A stretch of DNA of 6,839 bases from Streptosporangiaceae bacterium (lineage in GTDB: Bacteria; Actinomycetota; Actinomycetes; Streptosporangiales; Streptosporangiaceae): NCBI GenBank assembly GCA_030042885.1, contig JASHYW010000584.1, positions 1 through 6,839 of the forward strand, written 5' to 3'. Below, piece after piece: positions 1 to 5,533 of this stretch. The notes under the pieces are model-generated. The model had not been told where the DNA came from. It was given only the letters and a program-made list of their open reading frames with translations, and ran no database searches. Numbering within the stretch: position 1 is the first letter of the stretch; every line of letters starts with the position of its first letter. The position numbers were made by a program, and so were the translations under genes.

Positions 1-186
1 CGCGAGCTGATGCGCGGGTACCTTCAGTCGCTTCCTGGCGGTAGCCTTCTTGTGGTGCGCGCGAACGCCGCGGCCGCGCACGCAAGCCAGACGGATCTCG
101 CCGCGGATCTGGACCTGGTGATACGCAGTTTGCTGCGGCGGCAGGTTGGGGCACAGGTCAGTAATGGCAGACACAGGCACAGATAA
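1..186 (+). CDS. rnpA: Ribonuclease P protein component, C-terminal part (5' end outside window)
   Basis: Frame 1 is open from the window edge to TAA at 184-186 and gives 61 residues beginning [14 protein letters not shown]. In RnpA the basic RNR signature ends in a segment like RRLREL, so the window appears to open just after that motif. The following [26 protein letters not shown] matches the family's last beta strand (VVRA/VVIAR) and the 'S-x-x-x-L-x-x-D-L' helix that closes the fold. RnpA binds the RNase P RNA and helps it mature the 5' ends of tRNAs. The tail (NGRHRHR) is basic, as is common. The last 23 bases overlap the chosen yidD start, so the two are probably translated from one mRNA. 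Assignment rests on the C-terminal pattern plus the rnpA-yidD-yidC order. The fold's N-terminal half is not visible. Confidence 0.85.
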   Translation, partial: RELMRGYLQSLPGGSLLVVRANAAAAHASQTDLAADLDLVIRSLLRRQVGAQVSNGRHRHR

Positions 187-442
187 GGGAACGGCCCGCA
201 CGGTCACGTTGCCCGCGCGGCTGCTCATGCTCCCTATCGCGGGCTACCGGCGGTTCGTGAGCCCTCTGCTGGGGCCGCGGTGCAGGTTCGCACCCTCGTG
301 CAGCGAGTATGCGCTCACCGCGCTGGCCGAGCATGGCGCGCTGCGCGGGCTCTGGCTCGCGGTGACACGCATCGCCCGGTGCCACCCGTTCCATCCAGGC
401 GGTTACGACCCGGTGCCGCCCGCCAAGCCCGCGAGGAGCTGA
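164..442 (+). CDS. yidD: Membrane protein insertion efficiency factor YidD
   Basis: A 92-residue protein with the full YidD signature: [23 protein letters not shown] at about residues 28-50 and [15 protein letters not shown] at 72-86. The three family cysteines (C40, C46, C73) are present. YidD is a small membrane-associated protein with an amphipathic N-terminal helix that assists YidC-dependent insertion of inner-membrane proteins. Family members are usually 70-100 residues, so the length fits. ATG 164 is preferred; an in-frame TTG at 146 would add six residues and lies deeper inside rnpA. Neither has a strong Shine-Dalgarno, consistent with translational coupling to the overlapping rnpA. 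The stop codon is three bases before yidC, which indicates co-transcription and coupled translation with its functional partner. Confidence 0.95.
   Translation: MADTGTDKGTARTVTLPARLLMLPIAGYRRFVSPLLGPRCRFAPSCSEYALTALAEHGALRGLWLAVTRIARCHPFHPGGYDPVPPAKPARS
433..438 (+). promoter_or_regulatory. Ribosome binding site for yidC
   Basis: GAGGAG lies seven bases upstream of the GTG start of yidC, inside the last codons of yidD. It supports GTG 446 rather than the internal ATGs further down. Confidence 0.7.
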
Positions 443-445
443 CCG

Positions 446-1660
446 GTGAGCATTCTCAACCCGCTGGCCGACCTGGTGGCATGGGTGATCATGCGGATCC
501 ATGCCGTCATGGGCGCCATCTTCGGCCCCGACACCGGAGCGGCCTGGGGCCTGTCCATCGTGATCCTGGTCGTCCTGATCCGGCTGTGCCTGATCCCGCT
601 GTTCGTCAAGCAGGTGCACGCCCAGCGTAAGATGGCCCAGCATGCGCCGCAACTGGCCGAGCTGCGCAAGAAGTACAAGAACGACAAGCAGCGTCTCAAC
701 GAAGAGACGATGAAGTTCTACAAGGAGAACGGGGTCAACCCGCTCGCCGGCTGCCTGCCGATGATCCCGCAGATGATCATCTTCTTCTCCTTGTTCTACG
801 TGCTGCGCGCGATCGCCGAGTGGAAGTACCCACAGCCGCCCAAGTACGGGCTGACGGTCCCGGTGCTGGAAAGCGCGCAGAAGGCGACGATCTTGGGCGT
901 GCACCTGTACGACAAGCTGCTCCTCCCGCATACGCCGGGCATGGGGCTCGGTGCCTCGATCGTGGCCGCGATAACGGTGACGATCAGCGCGGCGACGACG
1001 TTCATGACCGTCCGGCAGAGCTCCAAGCGTGGTCTCATGCAGACCAGCGTGGACCCGGACAACCCGATGGCCCAGTCGCAGAAGTACATGATGTACATCG
1101 TCCCGTTCTTCTCGCTGACGGGCCTGTACTGGCAGTACGGGCTGGTGCTGTACTGGGTGACCACAAACATGTGGACGCTCGGCCAGCAGTACTTCATGTT
1201 CCGGAACTGGAGCACGGCTTCCCCGCCGCCCGCGGGCGCCGCCGCCCGGGCGACCGTCACCCCTATCCGCGCAGCGCAGAGCTCACTGCGGCCCCCGTCC
1301 GGTGCGAAGACCGGGACCGCGAAGGCCGCATCCGGCGGCACGAAGACGGCCGGTGCCCCGAAGCCTGCAGCCGGCAGCGCGCGGACGGGGACAGGCACCG
1401 GCCGGCCGGGGGCCGGCGCGCCGCGGGCCAAGGAAGGGTCGGGTGCCGGTGCCAGGGCGGCCCCGGTGCAGACTGGTTCAGCGCGCGGCGACGCCGCAGC
1501 AGCGTCCCCGAACGGGCAGAATCACGGCGCCAAGCGCGGGCTGCTGGGGCTGGGCAGGCCGAAACAAGAACCCGCGCCCGAGCCGGAAGTGCCCACGACC
1601 AAGGTCGTGCGGCAGCAGCCGGTACGGCAGGCCAGAAGCAAGCGGTCGGGCAAGCGGTGA
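446..1660 (+). CDS. yidC: Membrane protein insertase YidC (Oxa1/SpoIIIJ family)
   Basis: A 404-residue insertase that puts membrane proteins into the cytoplasmic membrane, alone or with SecYEG. Visible order: a hydrophobic segment near residues 7-25; a second at about 34-54 (GLSIVILVVLIRLCLIPLFV) containing R46, the conserved arginine of the hydrophilic substrate groove; a charged cytoplasmic helical hairpin at about 57-95 (RKMAQ...KYKNDKQRLNEETMKFYKENG); then membrane segments at about 107-124, 166-187, 214-230 and 231-251. NPLAGCLPM at 98-106 is the family's typical turn. There is no large periplasmic domain, as expected for Gram-positives. Residues from about 255 to 404 form a 150-residue Ala/Gly/Pro/Thr-rich tail with roughly 25 Lys/Arg against about five acidic residues, ending RQARSKRSGKR. 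By analogy with Oxa1 and streptococcal YidC2 this tail may contact the ribosome (inference). It starts at GTG with a good GAGGAG site and follows yidD by three bases. Confidence 0.97.
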   Translation: MSILNPLADLVAWVIMRIHAVMGAIFGPDTGAAWGLSIVILVVLIRLCLIPLFVKQVHAQRKMAQHAPQLAELRKKYKNDKQRLNEETMKFYKENGVNPLAGCLPMIPQMIIFFSLFYVLRAIAEWKYPQPPKYGLTVPVLESAQKATILGVHLYDKLLLPHTPGMGLGASIVAAITVTISAATTFMTVRQSSKRGLMQTSVDPDNPMAQSQKYMMYIVPFFSLTGLYWQYGLVLYWVTTNMWTLGQQYFMFRNWSTASPPPAGAAARATVTPIRAAQSSLRPPSGAKTGTAKAASGGTKTAGAPKPAAGSARTGTGTGRPGAGAPRAKEGSGAGARAAPVQTGSARGDAAAASPNGQNHGAKRGLLGLGRPKQEPAPEPEVPTTKVVRQQPVRQARSKRSGKR

Positions 1661-1837
1661 TTACCGCGCATACCACGTGGAAGGTCCAGCCCGCGAGCCA
1701 AAGGGGCGCGGCGCCGCCTGGACCGAGGAGCGAAAGCGACGAGGGCCCGCCGCCACAGGCGGCCAGGTGAGCAAGGCGGGGCAGATGAAGCGGGATGGGG
1801 AGGCGGGCGGGGCCCCGGAGGCGAGTGGGAGTACACA
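1661..1837 (+). other. Structured yidC-jag intergenic gap
   Basis: No recognised gene. The stretch is very GC-rich and folds on paper. GGTCCAG at 1683-1689 pairs with CTGGACC at 1718-1724, enclosing a second stem CCGCG 1691-1695 / CGCGG 1707-1711. Next come GCGAAAGC at 1730-1737 (a GAAA loop closed by GC pairs) and a 6-bp stem GCCGCC 1749-1754 / GGCGGC 1758-1763 with an ACA loop. The frame shared by yidC and jag has no stop codon across the gap after the yidC TGA, and it contains no ATG, GTG or TTG before the jag GTG. A 24-codon frame (GTG 1767 to TGA 1841) overlaps the jag start by four bases and could be a leader peptide. It has no convincing ribosome site or homology that I recognise. Confidence 0.5.
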
Positions 1838-2365
1838 GTGAGCCAGCAGGACGTGGAGGTCACGGACGCGGCGGATGTGCTCGACGAGGCCGAGGCGACC
1901 CCGCAGCTCAGCGACCTGGAGCTCGAGGGTGATATCGCCGCGGACTACATCGAAGGCCTGCTTGACATTGCGGACCTGGACGGCGACATCGACATGGATG
2001 TCGAGGGCGACCGGGCCGTGGTGTCCGTGGTCGGAGCGACCCTGGAGGAACTGGTCGGCGACGACGGCGAGGTCCTCGAGGCGCTTCAGGAGCTGACCCG
2101 GCTGGCGGTGCACCGGCAGACCGGCATGCGGGCCAGGCTGATGCTCGACATCGGAGGCTACCGGGCGCGGCGGCGTGCGGAGCTGGCCGACTACGGGCGC
2201 AGCGTGGCCGAGGAGGTCGCGCGGACCGGCGAGCCCAAGACCCTGCAGGCCATGTCGCCGTTCGAGCGCAAGATCATCCACGACGCGGTGGCGGCCGCTG
2301 GCCAGCGGAGCGAGTCCGAGGGCGAGGAGCCCAACCGGCGGGTGGTGGTCTTCCCCGCCCAGTGA
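1838..2365 (+). CDS. jag: Jag/KhpB-type RNA-binding protein (KH + R3H domains)
   Basis: A 175-residue single-stranded nucleic-acid-binding protein of the SpoIIIJ-associated (Jag, also KhpB/EloR) family. After an acidic N-terminus (residues 1-30) comes the actinobacterial hallmark AADYIEGLLDIADLDGDIDMDVEGDRAVV (34-62), the start of the KH-II-like domain. The KH loop is GDDG (74-77) followed by EVLEALQELTRLAVHRQTG. The C-terminal R3H domain shows PFERKIIHDAV with R144 and H148 in the defining R-x3-H spacing. Relatives lack the extra Jag-N domain of Firmicutes, and so does this one. Known relatives bind many RNAs and influence cell elongation and division; partnership with KhpA is known in Firmicutes and only inferred here. 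The GTG start has GGGAG at 1827-1831, six bases upstream, and is the first start codon in this frame after yidC. Confidence 0.95.
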   Translation: MSQQDVEVTDAADVLDEAEATPQLSDLELEGDIAADYIEGLLDIADLDGDIDMDVEGDRAVVSVVGATLEELVGDDGEVLEALQELTRLAVHRQTGMRARLMLDIGGYRARRRAELADYGRSVAEEVARTGEPKTLQAMSPFERKIIHDAVAAAGQRSESEGEEPNRRVVVFPAQ

Positions 2366-2396
2366 GTCTCGCCCACCTCCCCATGCCCCCTTCACT

Positions 2397-2439
2397 GTTC
2401 CGGCTAGCGAGCACGGGCCCTTGTAGCCCGTGCGAGCGG
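2397..2439 (+). repeat. Palindromic direct repeat A, copy 1
   Basis: A 43-bp unit matching 2457-2499 at 38 of 43 positions. It is an inverted repeat: GCACGGGC (2411-2418), a 7-base loop (2419-2425) and GCCCGTGC (2426-2433), an 8-bp perfect stem. Outside the stem both arms carry GA (2409-2410 and 2434-2435) followed by a GC/GC pair of bases, giving a symmetrical tandem G·A internal loop in CGAG context. It may be a REP-like intergenic palindrome or an RNA processing/attenuation hairpin in the operon mRNA. No T-tract follows, so it is not a classic terminator. Confidence 0.75.
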
Positions 2440-2456
2440 CCGGTGAGCGTCGTCCG

Positions 2457-2499
2457 GTCCCGGCTAGCGAGCATGGGCCTTTATGGCCCGTGCGAGCGG
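2457..2499 (+). repeat. Palindromic direct repeat A, copy 2
   Basis: Second copy of repeat A, exactly 60 bp after the first. The stem is GCATGGGC (2471-2478) with GCCCGTGC (2486-2493); the C-to-T change at 2474 turns a C-G pair into a U·G pair in RNA, so the stem survives. C2479 and G2485 add a ninth pair over a TTTAT loop. The flanking GA/GA internal loop (2469-2470 and 2494-2495) is unchanged. Three of the five differences between copies fall in the loop and one outside the hairpin. Confidence 0.75.
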
Positions 2500-2502
2500 A
2501 CT

Positions 2503-2534
2503 GTGGCCCGCAGGGCATTCCGGACGGCGCGAAC
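2503..2534 (+). repeat. Direct repeat B, copy 1
   Basis: A 32-bp unit beginning GTGGCCCGCAGGGCATTCC and ending CGCGAAC, matching 2551-2582 at 29 of 32 positions. It contains a short GCCC-GCA-GGGC hairpin. It begins four bases after repeat A copy 2 and shares the TGGCCCG core with it. Function unknown. Confidence 0.7.
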
Positions 2535-2550
2535 CTCCCAGGCCAGCACG

Positions 2551-2582
2551 GTGGCCCGCAGGGCATTCCAGATGCCGCGAAC
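2551..2582 (+). repeat. Direct repeat B, copy 2
   Basis: Second copy of repeat B, 48 bp after the first, with three substitutions near its right end. It stops five bases before the GGGGG that probably serves as the rsmG ribosome binding site, so its small GCCC/GGGC hairpin lies just upstream of rsmG translation initiation. Confidence 0.7.
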
Positions 2583-2600
2583 GTCTGGGGGTGCACAGTG

Positions 2601-3284
2601 ATGCCCCGGCATCCCGTGATCGCTGGCATGCCCGACCCTGGCCCGGCGGCCGGGGACGCCGGTGCCGTCGTGCCGGTACCGCGGAGTGCTGACATCGTGT
2701 TTGGATCAGCACTGTCCGTAGCGATCAGGTTCGCGGGCCTGCTGGCCACGCGCGGGCTGGAGCAGGGCCTGGTCGGCCCGCGCGAGGTGCCCAGGCTCTG
2801 GGATCGGCACCTGCTGAACTGCGCGGTCGTGGCCGAGCTCATCGACGGGCGATGCCGGACGCTGGTGGACATCGGCTCCGGCGCAGGCCTGCCCGGCTTG
2901 GTGCTGGCCATGGTATTGCCGGATGTGGCGGTTACCCTGCTCGAGCCCATGGAGCGGCGTTGCCGGTTCCTGGCCGAGTGCGTGACCGAGCTGGAGCTCG
3001 CGAACGTGACCGTGCTGCGAGAGCGCGCCGAGGATGCCACGGTCAAGGCGGATGCGGCGACGGCCCGGGCCGTCGCCCCGCTAGCCCGGCTGGCCGAGCT
3101 CGCCATCCGCGTGGTACGGCCGGGAGGGATGGTTCTGGCGATCAAGGGGCGTACTGCCGTGCAGGAGCTGACGGATGCCGAGCCGGTCCTGCGCCGGATT
3201 GGTGCGCGCAGCGCCGAGGTTGTGCGGGCGGGGCACGGTAAGGTCGTTCCTGCGACTACCGTCGTGCGGTTCTTCGCTAGATGA
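2601..3284 (+). CDS. rsmG: 16S rRNA (guanine(527)-N7)-methyltransferase RsmG
   Basis: A 227-residue SAM-dependent methyltransferase (formerly GidB) that methylates N7 of G527 in the 530 loop of 16S rRNA; loss of this enzyme in other bacteria gives low-level streptomycin resistance. Landmarks: VGPREVPRLWDRHLLNCAVV (58-77), the family's N-terminal signature; the SAM-binding glycine loop VDIGSGAGLPGL (89-100); LLEPMERRCRFL (113-124), with E115 in the acidic position after strand 2; TARAVAPLARLAEL (154-167), the conserved ARAVAPL; and VLAIKGR (178-184). The fold is complete and the length typical. GGGGG at 2587-2591 serves either ATG 2601 or the GTG directly before it at 2598. Residues 1-30 are a weakly conserved Pro/Ala-rich leader. 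An upstream in-frame start at 2430 is rejected because it would translate the intergenic repeats. The last two codons and stop are tandemly duplicated just downstream. Confidence 0.97.
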   Translation: MPRHPVIAGMPDPGPAAGDAGAVVPVPRSADIVFGSALSVAIRFAGLLATRGLEQGLVGPREVPRLWDRHLLNCAVVAELIDGRCRTLVDIGSGAGLPGLVLAMVLPDVAVTLLEPMERRCRFLAECVTELELANVTVLRERAEDATVKADAATARAVAPLARLAELAIRVVRPGGMVLAIKGRTAVQELTDAEPVLRRIGARSAEVVRAGHGKVVPATTVVRFFAR

Positions 3285-3343
3285 GCTAGATGAGGCAGGG
3301 CACAGGTGGGGCTCAGCTACGGCCAGCAGGGCACAACTGGGGG

Positions 3344-3368
3344 TTCCGGGGGGATCGGCCCCCCGGAA
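3344..3368 (+). terminator. Strong terminator-like hairpin after rsmG
   Basis: TTCCGGGGGG (3344-3353), a five-base loop ATCGG, then CCCCCCGGAA (3359-3368): ten perfect pairs, eight of them G-C. It lies 60 bases past the rsmG stop and no run of T follows, as is frequent for proposed actinobacterial terminators. It may end or attenuate the rnpA-rsmG transcript and separate it from parAB. The same hairpin would form on the other strand, and it could also simply be an intergenic palindrome. Confidence 0.45.
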
Positions 3369-3505
3369 GCCAGCACTGGGCTGGGCTGGCCGGCCGGGCC
3401 CCTGGCCGAAAGGCCGGCCGACGCCGCGCTGGCCGGCGCGACCGCCGGGCTCGGGGGGCTGGGCTGGCCCGGCGCGGACTGGGACCCGGGCGCAGGCCGA
3501 GGATC

Positions 3506-3511
3506 GAGAGG
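3506..3511 (+). promoter_or_regulatory. Ribosome binding site deciding the parA start
   Basis: GAGAGG lies seven bases before GTG 3519, the best Shine-Dalgarno match among the possible parA starts. Competing starts: GTG 3306 has only AGGG at 3297-3300, ATG 3636 has no clear site within 12 bases, and starts after the conserved DTPIG would cut off family-conserved sequence. Confidence 0.45.
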
Positions 3512-3518
3512 CGTTCAG

Positions 3519-4520
3519 GTGTACCGTGAAAGGCCCGGAATCGGGACAGGGGGGAGTGCCGGGGACGCCGGCCGGCGCGTGGAGCCGCCGGCTGCGCCGG
3601 CTCCACGCGGAACGAGGCCGGCCGTCGTACCCGAGATGCCGCGCGATCAGGCGGATACGCCGATAGGGCGAGCGGCGGCGGCTGCGATCGGCGTGCGGGG
3701 CCTGGCCCGCCAGCTGTGGCCGCGCCCGCCCCGCTGCCGGATCATGACGATCGCGAACCAGAAGGGCGGGGTCGGCAAGACGACCACGGCGGTCAACCTG
3801 GCCGCCAGCCTGGCGCAGCACGGCTCCCGCGTCCTGGTGATCGACCTTGATCCGCAGGGTAACGCGTCGACCGCGCTCGACGTGGTGCATCACGCGGGTG
3901 TTTCCTCCGTCTACGACGTGCTCGTCGAGGATCGCCCGCTGGCCGGCATCGTGCGCCCGGTCGCGGAGATGCCGGGCCTGTTCTGCGCGCCGGCCACGAT
4001 AGACCTCGCGGGCGCGGAGATCGAGCTGGTCCCGATGGTGGCCAGGGAGTTGCGGCTCGCCAAGGCGCTGCGGGCCTACGACACCTCGCAGTTCGACTAC
4101 GTCTTCGTGGACTGCCCGCCCTCGCTTGGGCTGCTGACCGTGAACGCGCTGGTCGCGGGGGAAGAAGTGCTGCTTCCCATCCAGTGCGAGTACTACGCGC
4201 TGGAGGGTGTCCAGCAGTTGCTCAACACCGCCGAGCTGGTGCGGGTCAACTTCAACCCGGGACTGTACATCTCCACCGTGCTGCTGACGATGTACGACGG
4301 CCGCACCCGGCTCGCGGCCGACGTGGCGGAGGATGTGCGCGCCCACTTCGGCGCGTCCGTCCTGCGCACCATCATTCCGAGAAGCGTCCGGGTGTCGGAG
4401 GCGCCGAGCAGGGGGCAATCGGTGATCACCTATGACCCGGGGTCGAGCGGCGCGATTGCCTACACGGAGGCGGCGAAGGAATTGGCGATGCAGCCGGCCG
4501 GAACCGGCCAACGCGGCTAG
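3519..4520 (+). CDS. parA: Chromosome-partitioning ATPase ParA (Soj)
   Basis: A deviant-Walker P-loop ATPase that binds DNA non-specifically when ATP-bound and moves ParB-parS complexes, segregating the origin. With GTG 3519 it is 333 residues: a Pro/Arg/Gly-rich N-terminal extension (1-75) containing the actinobacterial DTPIG motif at 46-50; the deviant Walker [14 protein letters not shown] with signature K82 and catalytic-site K87; [14 protein letters not shown] with D109 and D111 (Walker A'); [17 protein letters not shown] with D198 (Walker B); [12 protein letters not shown]; and [16 protein letters not shown] near 285-299, the basic DNA-contact region. The core closely follows Streptomyces and Mycobacterium ParA as I recall them. 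The start is uncertain: ATG 3636 would give 294 residues, still including DTPIG, and GTG 3306 would give 404. An 11-bp palindrome lies in the extension. It ends 14 bases before parB, clearly one operon. Confidence 0.96.
   Translation: MYRERPGIGTGGSAGDAGRRVEPPAAPAPRGTRPAVVPEMPRDQADTPIGRAAAAAIGVRGLARQLWPRPPRCRIMTIANQKGGVGKTTTAVNLAASLAQHGSRVLVIDLDPQGNASTALDVVHHAGVSSVYDVLVEDRPLAGIVRPVAEMPGLFCAPATIDLAGAEIELVPMVARELRLAKALRAYDTSQFDYVFVDCPPSLGLLTVNALVAGEEVLLPIQCEYYALEGVQQLLNTAELVRVNFNPGLYISTVLLTMYDGRTRLAADVAEDVRAHFGASVLRTIIPRSVRVSEAPSRGQSVITYDPGSSGAIAYTEAAKELAMQPAGTGQRG
3577..3608 (+). repeat. 11-bp perfect inverted repeat within the parA 5' region
   Basis: GCGTGGAGCCG (3577-3587), ten-base loop, CGGCTCCACGC (3598-3608). 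If ParA starts at 3519 the palindrome encodes part of its Pro/Arg linker ([12 protein letters not shown]). If it starts at ATG 3636 the palindrome lies 27 bases upstream in the leader, where it could act as an operator, attenuator or another intergenic palindrome like those in the preceding gaps. Confidence 0.65.
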
Positions 4521-4534
4521 ATCGGGAAGAGTCA

Positions 4535-5521
4535 GTGGCACAGCAGAGGCGAGGCCTCGGCAGGGGGCTCGGGGCGCTGATCCCGTCTTCCCCGCTGCTG
4601 GCCGACGGCGATGCCGCGCGCGGCACGGCCGCCCTCCCGGCCGCCGGCCAGGTGCCGGTCCGGGAACCGGACGTCCCAGCGTCGCTGGCCGAGGTGACCG
4701 GCGCCCGCTACGAGGAAATCGCGATTACCGCCATCACCCCGAACCCGCGGCAGCCGCGGCGGAGCTTCGACGAGGACACGCTCGATGAGCTGGCCGAATC
4801 CATCAGGCAGGTCGGCTTGCTACAGCCCGTGGTCGTCCGCACCGCAGGGCCCGGCAGGTACGAGCTCGTCACGGGCGAGCGCAGGTGGCGCGCCGCCCGG
4901 CAGGCCGGCCTGAACGAGATCGGCGCTATCGTCAAGCAGACGCAAGACGACGACATGCTCAGGGACGCGCTGATCGAGAACCTGCACCGCCAGCAGCTCG
5001 ACCCTCTGGAAGAGGCCGCAGCCTACCAGCAGCTACTGGACGATTTCGGCGCCACCCACGAGGAACTCGCGCGCAAGGTGGGCCGCTCACGCCCGCACAT
5101 CACCAATACCCTCCGGCTGCTGAACCTGCCGCCAGCCGTCCAGAAGCGGGTAGCGGCCGGGGTGCTCACCGCCGGCCACGCCCGGGCCTTGCTCGGCTTG
5201 GAGGATCCTCAAACGCAGGATCACCTGGCCAGCCGGATCGTGGCCGAGGGCCTGTCGGTCCGGGCCGTCGAGGAGATCGTTGCGGTCGGGCTCGAGGAGC
5301 CGTCGCCGCGCCGAACGGCGCGCACCGCGGCCAAGCCACCCACTGCTCCCGCGCTCCGCCATCTAGCCGACCGCCTCTCCGACCTGTTCGAGACCAGGGT
5401 CAAAGTGGAACTGGGACGGCGCAAGGGGAAGATCGTCGTCGAGTTCGCGACCATCGATGACCTGGAGCGGATCGTGAAGGCGATGAGCCCCGACCTGTCC
5501 GGACGGGAGCCTTCCGCGTAG
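4535..5521 (+). CDS. parB: Chromosome-partitioning CTPase ParB (Spo0J)
   Basis: A 328-residue parS-binding CTP-dependent DNA clamp. The N-terminal [14 protein letters not shown] (4-17) is the conserved basic peptide that stimulates ParA ATPase. An Ala/Pro-rich linker follows. The ParB/Srx domain begins near 62 with [39 protein letters not shown]. The CTP-binding signatures are GERRWRA (114-120) and the [14 protein letters not shown] stretch (148-161). The helix-turn-helix that reads parS is about 174-199 ([26 protein letters not shown]), and the following helical region [10 protein letters not shown] (211-220) is well conserved. Residues about 275-320 ([42 protein letters not shown]) form the dimer-clamp C-terminal domain. 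GTG is the start, with GGAAG at 4525-4529; parA ends 14 bases upstream. A candidate target site lies 25 bp after its stop codon. Confidence 0.97.
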   Translation: MAQQRRGLGRGLGALIPSSPLLADGDAARGTAALPAAGQVPVREPDVPASLAEVTGARYEEIAITAITPNPRQPRRSFDEDTLDELAESIRQVGLLQPVVVRTAGPGRYELVTGERRWRAARQAGLNEIGAIVKQTQDDDMLRDALIENLHRQQLDPLEEAAAYQQLLDDFGATHEELARKVGRSRPHITNTLRLLNLPPAVQKRVAAGVLTAGHARALLGLEDPQTQDHLASRIVAEGLSVRAVEEIVAVGLEEPSPRRTARTAAKPPTAPALRHLADRLSDLFETRVKVELGRRKGKIVVEFATIDDLERIVKAMSPDLSGREPSA

Positions 5522-5533
5522 CTGGCCGACGGC

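Larger units (their letters stand above)
2366..2597 (+). other. Repeat-filled jag-rsmG intergenic gap
   Basis: No gene is supported in this stretch. From 2397 it consists almost entirely of two pairs of imperfect direct repeats, listed separately: a 43-bp pair at a 60-bp period, each copy a hairpin, and a 32-bp pair at a 48-bp period ending just before the rsmG ribosome site. The rsmG frame is open back to a TAG at 2424-2426, inside the loop of the first hairpin, but the translated product would be only the repeat peptide and matches no RsmG N-terminus that I know. The first 31 bases (2366-2396) are a C-rich spacer without visible structure. Confidence 0.6.
3285..3518 (+). other. Hairpin-rich rsmG-parA intergenic gap
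   Basis: If parA starts at 3519, this 234-bp stretch is non-coding. It begins with a second copy (3285-3293) of the nine bases GCTAGATGA that end rsmG. GCAGGGCACA occurs at 3295-3304 and 3326-3335. A perfect 10-bp inverted repeat (3344-3368) and a GNRA-type hairpin (CTGGCC GAAA GGCCGG, 3402-3417) follow, then a GC-rich run of GGCCGG-like palindromes. The parA frame is open through the stretch from GTG 3306, so it could alternatively be a low-complexity Gly/Pro/Ala N-terminus of ParA. I think that unlikely because the peptide resembles no ParA leader known to me. I see no convincing -10/-35 pair for parAB. Confidence 0.5.

Noticed and set aside
2397..2582. CRISPR array
   Set aside because: Only two copies each of two unrelated units, with imperfect copies and repeated rather than unique spacers, and no cas genes.
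2430..2600. In-frame upstream start that would lengthen RsmG by 57 residues
   Set aside because: The extra peptide is made of the intergenic repeats, no RsmG has such a leader, and a good ribosome site sits directly before 2598/2601.
1661..3145. Long open frame of 494 codons on the minus strand opposite jag and rsmG
   Set aside because: It is antisense to two clearly conserved genes, is low-complexity Arg/Pro/Ser-rich, and matches no family; such frames are expected at this GC content.
3519..3533. Possible second parS at the parA start (ACCGTGAAAG resembles a right half-site)
   Set aside because: Only CGTGAAA matches and the left half-site is absent; well below the similarity of the site after parB.
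3081..4541. Long minus-strand open frame of 486 codons opposite parA
   Set aside because: Antisense to the well-conserved ParA, rich in Arg/His/Pro, with no recognisable domain.
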